64,000 nucleotides of DNA from Planctomycetaceae bacterium (lineage in GTDB: Bacteria > Planctomycetota > Planctomycetia > Pirellulales > Lacipirellulaceae), in the NCBI GenBank assembly GCA_002702655.1, contig PABB01000073.1, positions 1 to 64,000 of the forward strand. The letters run 5' to 3'. The notes beneath the pieces were generated by a model. That model searched no databases. It worked only from the letters and a program-made list of their open reading frames with translations, and was not told where the DNA came from. The first letter of the stretch is position 1; every line of letters begins with the position of its first letter. A program made the position numbers and the translations under genes. Positions 27,401 to 35,412 of this stretch are shown here, one piece after another.

Positions 27401-27730
27401 GACGAAGCGTCCGAGATCCTGCGCCGGCCGGACACCGGTTCCCCGGCGATCGCGGCCGAGACCGAAGCGATCGAACTGCTGCTGCAGGCGCGGCGGATGA
27501 AGCCGGGCGGCGGGGGCGGCGGCGGTTCCAACCCGGGAGGCGGGGGCGGCGGCGACACCCAGGATGCGGCGATCGCGCTAGTGGGCCGGGGGCTCAACCC
27601 CAAGGAAGTCCGCCAGCACCACCGGACCGAACAGGCCATCGGCGACGCCGGCACGGCCTTGCCCGCGGAGTTCCGCGCGGGGCTGGATCGCTACTTCAAC
27701 GAATTGGAACGCGGCAGCCAGGGCGGGTAA
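24461..27730 (+). CDS. Large membrane/coiled-coil protein of the MoxR cluster
   Basis: The 1089-residue protein has two N-terminal membrane helices (about 35-50 and 66-86), a third near 165-180, Ig-like extracytoplasmic domains (about 200-500; YTFAAVEPLPKEM, VTITAAEDAPPTLAC), and a long helical, charged C-terminal half with proline-rich linkers. One unusual feature is a cysteine cluster near residues 880-892, CSGACPGCRAKGC (C-x3-C-x2-C-x4-C), likely to bind zinc or iron-sulfur. A glycine tract (GGGGGGG type) occurs near 1015-1030. GAGGAG (24448-24453) 7 bases upstream supports the start. It belongs to the large planctomycete proteins that follow VWA genes; the precise role is unknown. Confidence 0.8.
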   Translation: MSRVETDLSLHVPASLETQLRAYRGRVWTIKMTEALAAAAAGFLAVYLLVFLSDRLGDTPWWIRLGAIGVATLILGVVPWFFYRWVWRRRRLEELARLLRHKQPRVGDHLLGVIELAKNPAEQARSRTLCQAAIRQVAEDARRRDLLAALPDGHMQGWATAALAAAGIVFGLVCFAPEAAGNAWARLTAPWRDTPRYTFAAVEPLPKEMIVAHGEPFALTARLQDQTRWRPDSASLQMGGQQPLHAALAEQLYEFSAPPILEPATAEVSIGDWRQSVAVTPKLRPELASIEAVATLPEYLGRPETVSRDARGGSAAFVKGSHVHLVAAANRPLTTATVDGAPLVPAGASLATRDALLEEARQVTIDWTDEYGLSSKKPFAVTITAAEDAPPTLACEDLPRRKVVLDSEQLDFRVTARDDFGVREVGLAWSCLNPDYIEHPAEGERLLGAGGHAAEQVGLQGTFSAKSQGIEPQVLELHVFATDYFPDRERVYSPPYILFVLNAEQHAIWITEQMSRWHRQALEVRDRELRLYEKNKQLRALDPAEFDRADIRREVEQQAAAESANGRRLAALTQGGEELLRQASRNPEIGVGHLERWAEMMGVLEDISANRMPSVADLLKEASKATAKRSAAPTESGPAAGQVRATAGGGPPTETPEGVKPPPQPPAVVDIESNQQPRDPNAQPGETQKKNPSSPKFTLPSTVLTDQSGKPATPPGEAPPPMDQAVQEQRDLLAEFEKVADELNEVLANLEGSTLVKRLKAASRKQYRLAGQIGDGIEGWFGRDAGHDDGEAISVRELSTLQEQSGVEVSIIMDDMQAYFERRRLVRFKTILDEMRSEDILGSLRDLAEGIKSEQGTSIALCEFWSDTLDRWAEDLVDPACSGACPGCRAKGCLPPSIVLEVLKILEGEMNLREQTRVAEQARPAVDSDEHLAEGERLSRVQDELTERIAKVIERILELPDAEADFAKELKLLSTVGPVMDEASEILRRPDTGSPAIAAETEAIELLLQARRMKPGGGGGGGSNPGGGGGGDTQDAAIALVGRGLNPKEVRQHHRTEQAIGDAGTALPAEFRAGLDRYFNELERGSQGG

Positions 27731-27768
27731 GTCGCAACCGCGGCGAGCATGTTTTGAGGTCGAAACCG

Positions 27769-28944
27769 ATGAGACAATCGAACACCATCTTCGCAGCGGT
27801 GGCCGCGGCCTGCTTCGTGGCCGCGACATGTTGGCCGTCGTCGGCGCCGGCCGAAGACGGCCACGCCGCAGCCACGCAAGGCGCGCTGAGCGAGGCGGAA
27901 ATGGCGGCGGCGCTGCACGAGTGGGCCGCGATTTGGCAGGCCGAGGCGCCGCTGGGGTTGGTCGTTTCGGCCGCAGCGGAAGAGTCGGCCATGGACGCAA
28001 ATCTTGCCGCTAAGGAGGCCGAGGCCCAGGTGGCGATCGCTGAAGCCGTAGTCGTCGCCGTGGCGCCGGCTACGCAAGCTGCCCCGGCCGCAGAAGCCGA
28101 AATCGCCGAGGAAGCCGACGAACAACCGATGGCCGACGCCGAAGACCAACTGGTCGTCGAGACAGCCCCCGAAGCGCCTGTCCAGATCGACGTCGCGATC
28201 GCCCCGCAAGCAGTCGAGGCCGACCTCGACCCGGCGCTGGTCGGCCCCAATCGGGAGTTCCTGCAGGTGGAACTTTCGTTCGCCCACCGTGTTTGCCAGT
28301 TCAGCGACGAGCAACGTTCCGCCGTCGTCGCCGCCGCGATCGAAGGCGTGCGCGAACACGCCCAGCAGCACCCGGGCAACCAGCAGCAACTCAACGGCTT
28401 CGTCGTCTTCGCCGGTCGCGTCGGCAACAACAACCAGGAGGGCATGGACGAGAAGATCGCCGAAATTGTCGCCGCGGCGGTCGCCCAACACGCCACGCCC
28501 GAGCAGCAGCGCGCGTACCAGCGCGAGCTGACGCTCCGCACCGAGTTCCGCCGCCAAGCCACGGCCGCTTCAGCGACCGCCATCGTTGACCGCTTTGTGC
28601 TGCTTTCCTCGGAGCAGAAACAGGAAATCGCCGCCAGCCTGGCGAAGAAATGGGAGCCAAGTTGGGACGCCCAAATCATGTTCGCCATGAACAACACCAA
28701 CTACTTCCCCGGCGTTTTTCCCGACGACTGCATCACGCCTCACTTGAAGCCCGATCAGAAGAAGCGCTGGAACGGCGTCCAGAAGATCAACTTCGGCGGC
28801 CAAATGCAGCGGATCACCGAGATGATCGGCGTAGCGATGACTGTCATCGACGACGTGCCGCTGGAGGAGCAACAGGAGCCAGATCAGCAACAGGAGTCAA
28901 CGCAGGAACAACAGCCCGAGCAGCCGCAGGAGGAACAACCGTGA
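27769..28944 (+). CDS. Exported hypothetical protein with Gln/Glu-rich tail
   Basis: This 391-residue protein has a signal peptide (MRQSNTIFAAVAAACFVAATCW), an alanine/glutamate-rich low-complexity stretch (about 25-155), a folded helical core (about 155-360; VELSFAHRVCQFSDEQRSAV, then FVLLSSEQKQEIAASL), and a tail rich in Q, E and P. The core contains two helical stretches with a 'SxEQK' pattern like those found in the next protein, suggesting related folds. A TTG at 27754 would add five residues; the ATG is preferred. No known family. It lies between the coiled-coil protein and another exported protein, with 38 bases before it. Confidence 0.7.
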   Translation: MRQSNTIFAAVAAACFVAATCWPSSAPAEDGHAAATQGALSEAEMAAALHEWAAIWQAEAPLGLVVSAAAEESAMDANLAAKEAEAQVAIAEAVVVAVAPATQAAPAAEAEIAEEADEQPMADAEDQLVVETAPEAPVQIDVAIAPQAVEADLDPALVGPNREFLQVELSFAHRVCQFSDEQRSAVVAAAIEGVREHAQQHPGNQQQLNGFVVFAGRVGNNNQEGMDEKIAEIVAAAVAQHATPEQQRAYQRELTLRTEFRRQATAASATAIVDRFVLLSSEQKQEIAASLAKKWEPSWDAQIMFAMNNTNYFPGVFPDDCITPHLKPDQKKRWNGVQKINFGGQMQRITEMIGVAMTVIDDVPLEEQQEPDQQQESTQEQQPEQPQEEQP

Positions 28945-28958
28945 GGGCGTCCACGCCA

Positions 28959-29777
28959 ATGCACCGCCGATTCCCCACGCTGCCGTCGATTGCCATCTGG
29001 ACGGCTCTGGTTGTCGTCGCGCAGGTCGCGTCGCGGTGCGCTGCGCAAAACGAGTGGGAACTGGATGAACGGCAGTTCAACCAATGGATCTGTCAAAGCA
29101 ATGTCTCGCCCGAGGAACGGGTGCAAGACGACCTGCAGCGGCAGCTCAATCTGCTGGACGGCACGCTGCAGTTAACGCCTACGCAACGGCAGAAACTGGA
29201 GCTGGCCGGCCGTTTGGACATCCAACGGTTCACCGATCGCGTGCAGGAGCTGCGCGACGAATTGGTCGGCCGCACCTACGACAACGACACGATCAACGAC
29301 ATCTGGCAGCGGATCTCGCCGCTGCAAACAGAAATGCAGCGCGGGATTATCGACGACGGTTCGTTGTTCGTGAAGGTCAAGTACTCGACGCTGCGCCCCG
29401 TGCAGCGGGCGCAGCTGGCGCGATACGAGTACGCCGCGGCCAAGGAGGCGTACCACGCGGCGCTGCAGCAATTCGTGGCGGTGCTGGACCGTTCGCTGGC
29501 CATGACCGAGGACCAGCGGCAGGGATTGCTGACGGCGCTGATGAAGCACACCAAACCGCCGGCGCGGATGGGCGAGTATCAGATTTACTACGTCCTGTGG
29601 CAGGCGTCGGAGACGCCCGAGTCGACCGTCAATGAGATTCTCGACCCGCCGCAGCGGAAGCTTTTCAGGCAGATCGTCGAGCAGGGGGCCGGCTATCAGT
29701 ACATGGTCGAACAGCAGGGCATGCGGCCGTTGGACGAACCGCCGCCGGTCGACGAGGAGGTTGCCGATGACGAGTAA
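28959..29777 (+). CDS. Exported helical hypothetical protein
   Basis: The 272-residue protein has a signal peptide (MHRRFPTLPSIAIWTALVVVAQ..., cleavage near CAAQ) and an entirely helical, charged mature part with repeats of the kind LTPTQRQKLELAG and MTEDQRQGLLTAL, which resemble the helical core of the preceding protein. It ends with an acidic EPPPVDEEVADDE tail. A GTG at 28941 overlapping the upstream stop is an alternative start six codons earlier. Its stop overlaps the next gene's first start by 11 bases, so this is one operon. Function unknown. Confidence 0.68.
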   Translation: MHRRFPTLPSIAIWTALVVVAQVASRCAAQNEWELDERQFNQWICQSNVSPEERVQDDLQRQLNLLDGTLQLTPTQRQKLELAGRLDIQRFTDRVQELRDELVGRTYDNDTINDIWQRISPLQTEMQRGIIDDGSLFVKVKYSTLRPVQRAQLARYEYAAAKEAYHAALQQFVAVLDRSLAMTEDQRQGLLTALMKHTKPPARMGEYQIYYVLWQASETPESTVNEILDPPQRKLFRQIVEQGAGYQYMVEQQGMRPLDEPPPVDEEVADDE

Positions 29778-30813
29778 CATGCACCGCGGCAGCCTTGTCC
29801 TGTTGCTGGCTCTGACTCCGATTCTGTGCGGAGTCGATCGCGCCGCGGCCCAATTGCCCGAGCTGCGCTCCGGCGAGGTCGTGCCCCGCGATATCCGCGA
29901 GATGTACGAACGCGGCCTCAAGTATCTCGCCCTGCAGCAATCGCCCGAGGGGGGCTGGCAAGGCAGTCAGGGCGGCCCGGGCGTCGACGGCCTGTGCGTG
30001 ATGTGCTTCTTGGCGTGCGGCGAAGACCCCAACTACGGAATCTACGCCGACAATGTGCAGAAGGGCGTGCAGGCGGTCCTCCGCGCCCAGAACAAGTCGA
30101 CCGGCTACTACGGCAACAGCATGTACCACCATGGGTTCGCCATGCTGGCGATGGCCGAGGCGTACGGCGCGGTGGACGATCGGCAGTGGAGCGGCCACGG
30201 CGAGCAGTTGCCCTCGATTGGCGCCTCGCTGGAGCTGGCCGTCCGCTCGGCGGTGACCTCGCAGAAGAAAAACCAACTGGGCGCGTGGCGGTACTCGCCT
30301 GACTCCAACGACGCCGACACGTCGGTGTCCGGCGCCGTGTTGGTGGGGCTGCTGGCGGCCCGCAACGCGGGGATCGAAGTGCCGGACGAGTCGATCGACC
30401 GCGCGATCGCCTACTACAAGTCGATGACCTCCGACTCGGGGCAGGTCGCCTACGCCGGCATGGGGGGCTTCGACAACTCGCCGGCGCGAATTTCGATCGG
30501 CTCGCTCGTGTACGCCATCGCCCGCCGCAAGGACATTCCGCAGTACGAAGCCACCGTGCGGAATCTCTCGGAGAATCTCGAGGCGCCGGCAAATGGCTAC
30601 ACCGAGTACACCCGCTACTATCGCGCCCAGGCGCTCTTCCAAGGCGACTACGAGGCGTGGCAGAAGTGGAACCGGCTGCTGGTCCGCACGCTCAAGGAGT
30701 CGCAAAACCCCGATGGCAGCTTCCAGGGCGATTTCGGGCCCGAGTTGGGCACGTCGATGTCGCTGCTGTCGTTGGCGTTGAACTACCGTTTCTTGCCGAT
30801 CTACGAGCGCTAA
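29767..30813 (+). CDS. Exported alpha/alpha-toroid protein (prenyltransferase/squalene oxidase repeat)
   Basis: The protein (348 aa) has a signal peptide ending near DRAAAQ and a mature part made of repeats typical of the terpene cyclase/prenyltransferase toroid: YLALQQSPEGGWQGSQGG, NKSTGYYGNSMYHHGFAMLAM, GAWRYSPDSNDADTSVSG, SQNPDGSFQGDFGPELGTS. The QxPxGxW repeats are clear, but the DxDD catalytic motif of squalene-hopene cyclase is absent, so it is not expected to cyclise squalene. Exported toroids of this type are common in planctomycetes. The start overlaps the previous gene by 11 bases; ATG at 29779 is an alternative. The next gene starts one base after its stop. Confidence 0.82.
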   Translation: MTSNMHRGSLVLLLALTPILCGVDRAAAQLPELRSGEVVPRDIREMYERGLKYLALQQSPEGGWQGSQGGPGVDGLCVMCFLACGEDPNYGIYADNVQKGVQAVLRAQNKSTGYYGNSMYHHGFAMLAMAEAYGAVDDRQWSGHGEQLPSIGASLELAVRSAVTSQKKNQLGAWRYSPDSNDADTSVSGAVLVGLLAARNAGIEVPDESIDRAIAYYKSMTSDSGQVAYAGMGGFDNSPARISIGSLVYAIARRKDIPQYEATVRNLSENLEAPANGYTEYTRYYRAQALFQGDYEAWQKWNRLLVRTLKESQNPDGSFQGDFGPELGTSMSLLSLALNYRFLPIYER

Positions 30814-30814
30814 C

Positions 30815-33800
30815 ATGCCGCATTCGCAACAACAACGTCGTTTGTCTCGCGCGACACTGCTGGCGTGCCTGTTGGCGGCGTGGACCACCGAAGCGGTACG
30901 GGGGCAAATCTTCCAGTTGCAGGTCGCACAACCGGCGGTCGTTGCGCCCGCTCAGCCCGTCGAGCTGCCTGAGCAGACTGAGGGTCAGGCCGACACCACG
31001 CGCCCCCGGCTGGAATTGCAGACCGGCGACTATTTTTCCGGCTCGCTCGCCCCCTACGACCAGCCCGGCAAGATCGCCTGGCAAGCCGATGCGCTCTCCG
31101 AGCCGCTGGTCTTTCCGTTGGGCGCGGCCGCCGCGGTGCAGTTCCCGCTGGTCCCCACGAACGTGCCCACGCAGGGCGAATTCGGCGTCGAGCTCCTCGC
31201 AGGCGACGTGCTGTTCGGCGCCGTCGAAGAGCTGACCGCCGACACGCTCACCCTGGCCACCGAGCAATTCGGCACGCTGCACATCAACCGCAGCGAGGTC
31301 CGCGGCATCGAACGCTGGGGCGCCCTGAACCGGGTCATCTACATGGGCCCCGCCGGCATGCAGGACTGGCTGTGGCAAGGCGGCAAGCAAGCATTCAAAT
31401 CGCGGGGCGGGCGGCTCGAGGCCGAACTGCCCGGAACCATCGCGCTGACCGGCCATCCCGTGCCCGGCAATTGCCTGATCGAGCTGGAGCTGTCATGGCG
31501 GCGGAAGGCCGACTTTTCCGTGCGACTGGCCAGCAGCGGACGCATGTGGCAGGACATGGCCAACGCCGTTCAGGGACTTTGGAGGCAACAACCAGCGAAC
31601 CAGAATGACCAGCAAGACGCCGGCGCCGCGTTCGAGCTGACGACCGTCCGCGACTACGTGGTGCTGGTCAGCGAAGGCGCCGACGCGGCCGACGTGGCGG
31701 TCGTCGGCAGCCTGAGCGACAAGCGCCGCAAGCTGCATCTGCAAATCCGCGTCAACCCGGCCGCCGGGACGATCGCGGTCTACTCGCCGACTGGCAATCG
31801 CCTGGCTGAGATCGCCTGCCCGCTGGATGCGATTCCGCTGGCTGGCGGCGTGATCGAATTGACCAATCGCCGCGGCGACGTGCGGCTCGACCGGCTGGTG
31901 ATTCGCGACACGATCGCAGGGCCGCCGATTGATCTCTCGCAACCGGGGATCCACGTGCAGCCGTCGGGAGGCGATCCACTGGTTGTCGAAGAGCTGACGA
32001 TCGAGCGTGACGGCGACGCGGCCGTCGTACGGATGCCGCAGCAGGACGAGCCGCTCCCGTTGGCGCAGCTCGCGCGGATCGATTTTTCACGCCGGGAGAG
32101 TGCGTCCGACGACGACGAGGCTGAGCAGAAGAACGAACCCGTGGCGGGCGACGACCCCGTCCCCGGCGACATAGCCGCTGACGATCCCGCCGCACGGTTC
32201 GACGTGCGCGTTGCGACCCAATCGGGGCTGCGGCTCCACGGCGATTGGAATAGCGTGTCGGAGGACGCCGTCACGCTGTCACGCGCGGGTATCGCCGAGT
32301 CGTTTTCCATCCCCCTGGTGGATTTGCAGGCCGTTGAGGTCCTCGGCGGCGACTCGCCGGCTTCGCACCGCATGCAGCCGCGCGGCGAATTGGTCGGCGG
32401 CGGCGTGGAATGCCGCGGCGCCCTGGTCGGCGCCAAGGAGGACCCGCGGGCCGCAGCCGGTCAGTTGGTGTGGCGTCCGCTGCGCAGCCAGACGGCCAGC
32501 CCGCTGCGCTCCGACTTCTCGGGGCGGATCACGTACGTCGTGAAACAAACGCCGGAGATCCCAGAGCGCCCCGGCGCGCGTCGTCGGCCCAACCCGGTGA
32601 TTGACTTTTTGCGGTCGCTGTCGAGCGTCGCTCCGGCCGGCGCCGCGGCGCCCGCGAAGCAGCCCGTCGGCGATCAACTGTTGTGGCTCAAGACGGGCGA
32701 CCGCATTTCCTGTCGCGTCACCAGCATCGACGAGTCAGGCGTGCACTTCACCTCGTCGATGGTCGAAGCCAAGTTCGTCCCCCACGAGTTGGTGAAGGCG
32801 TGGGACCGTGCCCCCGGCGTCGCCCCGGCGCCGTTGGACGAGCGAAAGATGGCTCGGCTGCTCACCCTGCCCCGCATGCAGCGCAACAACCCGCCGCGGC
32901 ACGTGCTGCAGTCCACCGACGGCGATTATCTGCGCGCGCGGCTGCTGTCGGCCACCGACGAGACCGTCGAGGTTGAGCAACGGCTGGAGACTCGCCGGAT
33001 CCCCGTCGATCGCGTCGCCAGAATCATCTGGCTGGACAAGCCCGAGGATCGACAAGCGGACAGAGACGATGAAGCAGACCCCGGTGACAACGGTGACGCT
33101 GCAGTCGCCGATGCCGCGGATCAGCCCGGGGACTCGACAGCGGAGGACGAACCGGACGATGCCGAGCCCGGCGTCGGGCCGTTGATTCAAGCGGTTCGCT
33201 CCGATGGCGTGCGGCTGACGCTGCGTTTCGAGCAATTGGTCGACGGCGTCATCGGCGGCCGTCGCGAGGCGCTCGGCGCCGCCCATGTCGATCTGAAGCA
33301 AGTCGACGAATTGCTGCTGGGCGACGCCATTGCCGACGCCGCCGCGGAGAACCCCTTCGGCCAATGGCAACTTACCTCGGCGCCCAATCCGCGGTACCTG
33401 ACCGAATCCGGCGAGCCGGCGGCCGCGGCCGGACAAGAGGCCGGGTTGGTCGGGCAACCGGCGCCCGACTTCCGGTTGAAGCTGCTCGCCGGCGGCGAGT
33501 TCCAGCTGGAGAAAACCCGCGGCAAGGTCGTCGTGTTGGAGTTTTGGGCCACGTGGTGCGGGTTCTGCATGCAGGCCATGCCGCGGGTGGCGGAGATCGT
33601 CGACTCGTACCCCGAGGGCGACGTCGTGTCGATTGCGGTGAACCTGCGCGAAGACGCCGACACGATCACGCCCGTCCTGGAGCGGATGGGGCTGGAGCCC
33701 ACCGTGGCGTTGGACATCGACGGCGCGACGGCTGAGAAGTTCCAAGTGACCGGCCTGCCGCAAACGGTGATCGTGGGCGCCGACGGCAACGTGGCCAACG

Positions 33801-33913
33801 TGTTCGTCGGTGCCGGCTTGCGCTTTGACGAGCAACTGCGCGCAGGAATCGATGCTGCGTTGGCCGCCGCGCGTGGCGAGTCTGCGCCGGCGGATGAAGC
33901 TTCTGCGCAGTAG
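30815..33913 (+). CDS. Large exported protein with C-terminal TlpA-type thioredoxin domain
   Basis: The protein (1032 aa) has a signal peptide (about 1-31), then some 850 residues of repeated beta-rich modules in which phrases such as GDYFSGSLA, GDVLFGAVEEL, SGLRLHGDWNSV and TGDRISCRVTS recur, each like a small SH3/PRC-barrel strand set. The end (about 885-1015) is a redoxin/TlpA domain: VGQPAPDFRLKLL, then FWATWCGFC with C915 and C918, and the cis-proline region TGLPQTVIVG. The fusion suggests a periplasmic thiol-disulfide enzyme on a large scaffold. It starts one base after the toroid gene and is the last clearly coupled member of the cluster. Confidence 0.85.
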   Translation: MPHSQQQRRLSRATLLACLLAAWTTEAVRGQIFQLQVAQPAVVAPAQPVELPEQTEGQADTTRPRLELQTGDYFSGSLAPYDQPGKIAWQADALSEPLVFPLGAAAAVQFPLVPTNVPTQGEFGVELLAGDVLFGAVEELTADTLTLATEQFGTLHINRSEVRGIERWGALNRVIYMGPAGMQDWLWQGGKQAFKSRGGRLEAELPGTIALTGHPVPGNCLIELELSWRRKADFSVRLASSGRMWQDMANAVQGLWRQQPANQNDQQDAGAAFELTTVRDYVVLVSEGADAADVAVVGSLSDKRRKLHLQIRVNPAAGTIAVYSPTGNRLAEIACPLDAIPLAGGVIELTNRRGDVRLDRLVIRDTIAGPPIDLSQPGIHVQPSGGDPLVVEELTIERDGDAAVVRMPQQDEPLPLAQLARIDFSRRESASDDDEAEQKNEPVAGDDPVPGDIAADDPAARFDVRVATQSGLRLHGDWNSVSEDAVTLSRAGIAESFSIPLVDLQAVEVLGGDSPASHRMQPRGELVGGGVECRGALVGAKEDPRAAAGQLVWRPLRSQTASPLRSDFSGRITYVVKQTPEIPERPGARRRPNPVIDFLRSLSSVAPAGAAAPAKQPVGDQLLWLKTGDRISCRVTSIDESGVHFTSSMVEAKFVPHELVKAWDRAPGVAPAPLDERKMARLLTLPRMQRNNPPRHVLQSTDGDYLRARLLSATDETVEVEQRLETRRIPVDRVARIIWLDKPEDRQADRDDEADPGDNGDAAVADAADQPGDSTAEDEPDDAEPGVGPLIQAVRSDGVRLTLRFEQLVDGVIGGRREALGAAHVDLKQVDELLLGDAIADAAAENPFGQWQLTSAPNPRYLTESGEPAAAAGQEAGLVGQPAPDFRLKLLAGGEFQLEKTRGKVVVLEFWATWCGFCMQAMPRVAEIVDSYPEGDVVSIAVNLREDADTITPVLERMGLEPTVALDIDGATAEKFQVTGLPQTVIVGADGNVANVFVGAGLRFDEQLRAGIDAALAAARGESAPADEASAQ

Positions 33914-34028
33914 CCGCTGCACGCGGCGCGGCGGGCGACTATCATGGCTGGTCGTAAGTGCTTCGCCCCCATGTGGGGCGACCTGCCCTGCCGTCGTCGG
34001 CTGCTACTTGGCCCCCTCGCGTGTCGCC

Positions 34029-35216
34029 ATGACTTTGTTGCGCCTGTTCGTGTTGCTGATTCTCGTCCTCGGTCCGACAACCGCCTGGGGACAGCGCCCC
34101 CCGGCGCCGCGCGGCATGTCGCCGCGGATGATTCGGCTGGTGCGGCAGATCGAACCGGACCGCCAGGGTCGCGTCGACCGGCTGCCGCAGTATGTCGAGT
34201 TCTTCCGCGCCCAACTGGCCAACGACACCCGGCTGTTCGCGTTTGACGTGCAGGCCAAACAGGTCGACGGCCGCGTGCAGCTGACCGGCTACGTGGAGTT
34301 TCCCGAAACGCGGTTCGGCGTGGAGGAATTTCTGTACACGCTGGGCTTTGCGGACGTCGACAATCAGTTGCAGGTGCTGCCGGCCGACGACCTGGGCGAG
34401 CGCATCTTCGGGTTGGTCAAGGCGACGCACACGATCAGCTTCGCCACCCCCGGCGGTCGGGAGGCCGTGACCGACTGCCTGCTCGGCGAGCCGCTGTACC
34501 TGCTACGGCAAGAGGGCGATTGGTTGCTGGCTCACAGCGCCGAAGGCTACCTGGGCTACGTCGCCGCGGCTGACGTGCTGCGCGTCGACGAGGATCAATT
34601 CAATCGCTATCAACTGACGCCGCACGTGCGGCTGGTAGCCGACCACAAGACCGATGGCGGACAGACGCTGCCGGTCGGCGCCGCTCTGCCGACAGTCGAC
34701 GGCGGGGGCGACGGCGGCTTACGTTGTCTGCTGCCGGGGGGCGAAGAAGTCGACGTGCCAGCCGACAAGTGCGATCGAATCCAATCCCACCACGACGCCA
34801 TCGAGCAAGTCGTGGCCGCGGGCCGCGAGTTGCTCGGCACGCCCTACCTGTGGGGCGGCAAGACGACCGCGGGCGTCGATTGCTCGGGCCTGGTGCAAGT
34901 CTCCTTCGCAGCCGTGGGCGCCAGCCTGTCGCGCGACGCCAACCAGCAGTTCTTCACCGGCAAGCTGGCCGGCACGCGGTGGCATCGCAGCGGCCTGCGG
35001 CGGGGCGACACGCTGTACTTCATCGGCTCATGGGGCCGCATTCGTCACACGGCGCTGTACCTGGGCAACGGTCGGTTTCTGCACGCCGAGGAGCCGGTCG
35101 TGACGATCGCCAGCCTCAACCCCGACGACGAGGATTACGACGCCGGCCGGGCCGCCTCGTTCGCGTTCGCCAAACGACTGTGGGACTGGGCGCCGGCCGA
35201 CCAACCGGCGCCGTAA
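34029..35216 (+). CDS. Exported NlpC/P60 peptidoglycan hydrolase
   Basis: The protein (395 aa) has a signal peptide (MTLLRLFVLLILVLGPTTAWG), an N-terminal domain of about 110 residues, an SH3-like segment (about 120-190; LYLLRQEGDWLLAHSAEGYLGYV) and a C-terminal NlpC/P60 papain-like domain with the nucleophile in VDCSGLVQVSF (C285) and the catalytic histidine in RIRHTALYLG (H340). LLGTPYLWGGKTTAG is the usual lead-in. It probably cleaves peptidoglycan stem peptides in the periplasm. The start at 34029 places the signal peptide first; the gap of 115 bases from the previous gene leaves operon membership open. Confidence 0.92.
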   Translation: MTLLRLFVLLILVLGPTTAWGQRPPAPRGMSPRMIRLVRQIEPDRQGRVDRLPQYVEFFRAQLANDTRLFAFDVQAKQVDGRVQLTGYVEFPETRFGVEEFLYTLGFADVDNQLQVLPADDLGERIFGLVKATHTISFATPGGREAVTDCLLGEPLYLLRQEGDWLLAHSAEGYLGYVAAADVLRVDEDQFNRYQLTPHVRLVADHKTDGGQTLPVGAALPTVDGGGDGGLRCLLPGGEEVDVPADKCDRIQSHHDAIEQVVAAGRELLGTPYLWGGKTTAGVDCSGLVQVSFAAVGASLSRDANQQFFTGKLAGTRWHRSGLRRGDTLYFIGSWGRIRHTALYLGNGRFLHAEEPVVTIASLNPDDEDYDAGRAASFAFAKRLWDWAPADQPAP

Positions 35217-35252
35217 GTTAGCTCGAACACCCTTTTGCCTTGCGATACTGCT

Positions 35253-35384
35253 CACCACAGAGAGCACGGAGGACACGGAGAGAATTGAAGGGGGGATGAG
35301 TGGCAGCGGAAGCACCTCGCCCAGGGTTGGATTGGCGTCAAATGCCTCCGGCCGTCCTCTGTGTTCTCCGTGCCCTCTGTGGTG
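35253..35384. repeat. CACGGAG-period inverted repeat between convergent genes
   Basis: Arm 1 (35253-35284) reads CACCACAGAGAGCACGGAGG and on, with a 9-base rhythm. The inverse arm (35355-35384) reads CTGTGTTCTCCGTGCCCTCT. The arms can pair over about 30 bases around a 70-base loop. It lies between the NlpC gene and the convergent DUF819 gene, a terminator position. Confidence 0.8.
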
Positions 35385-35412
35385 ACGATCCGAAGCAATC
35401 CTCGTGCAGTCC

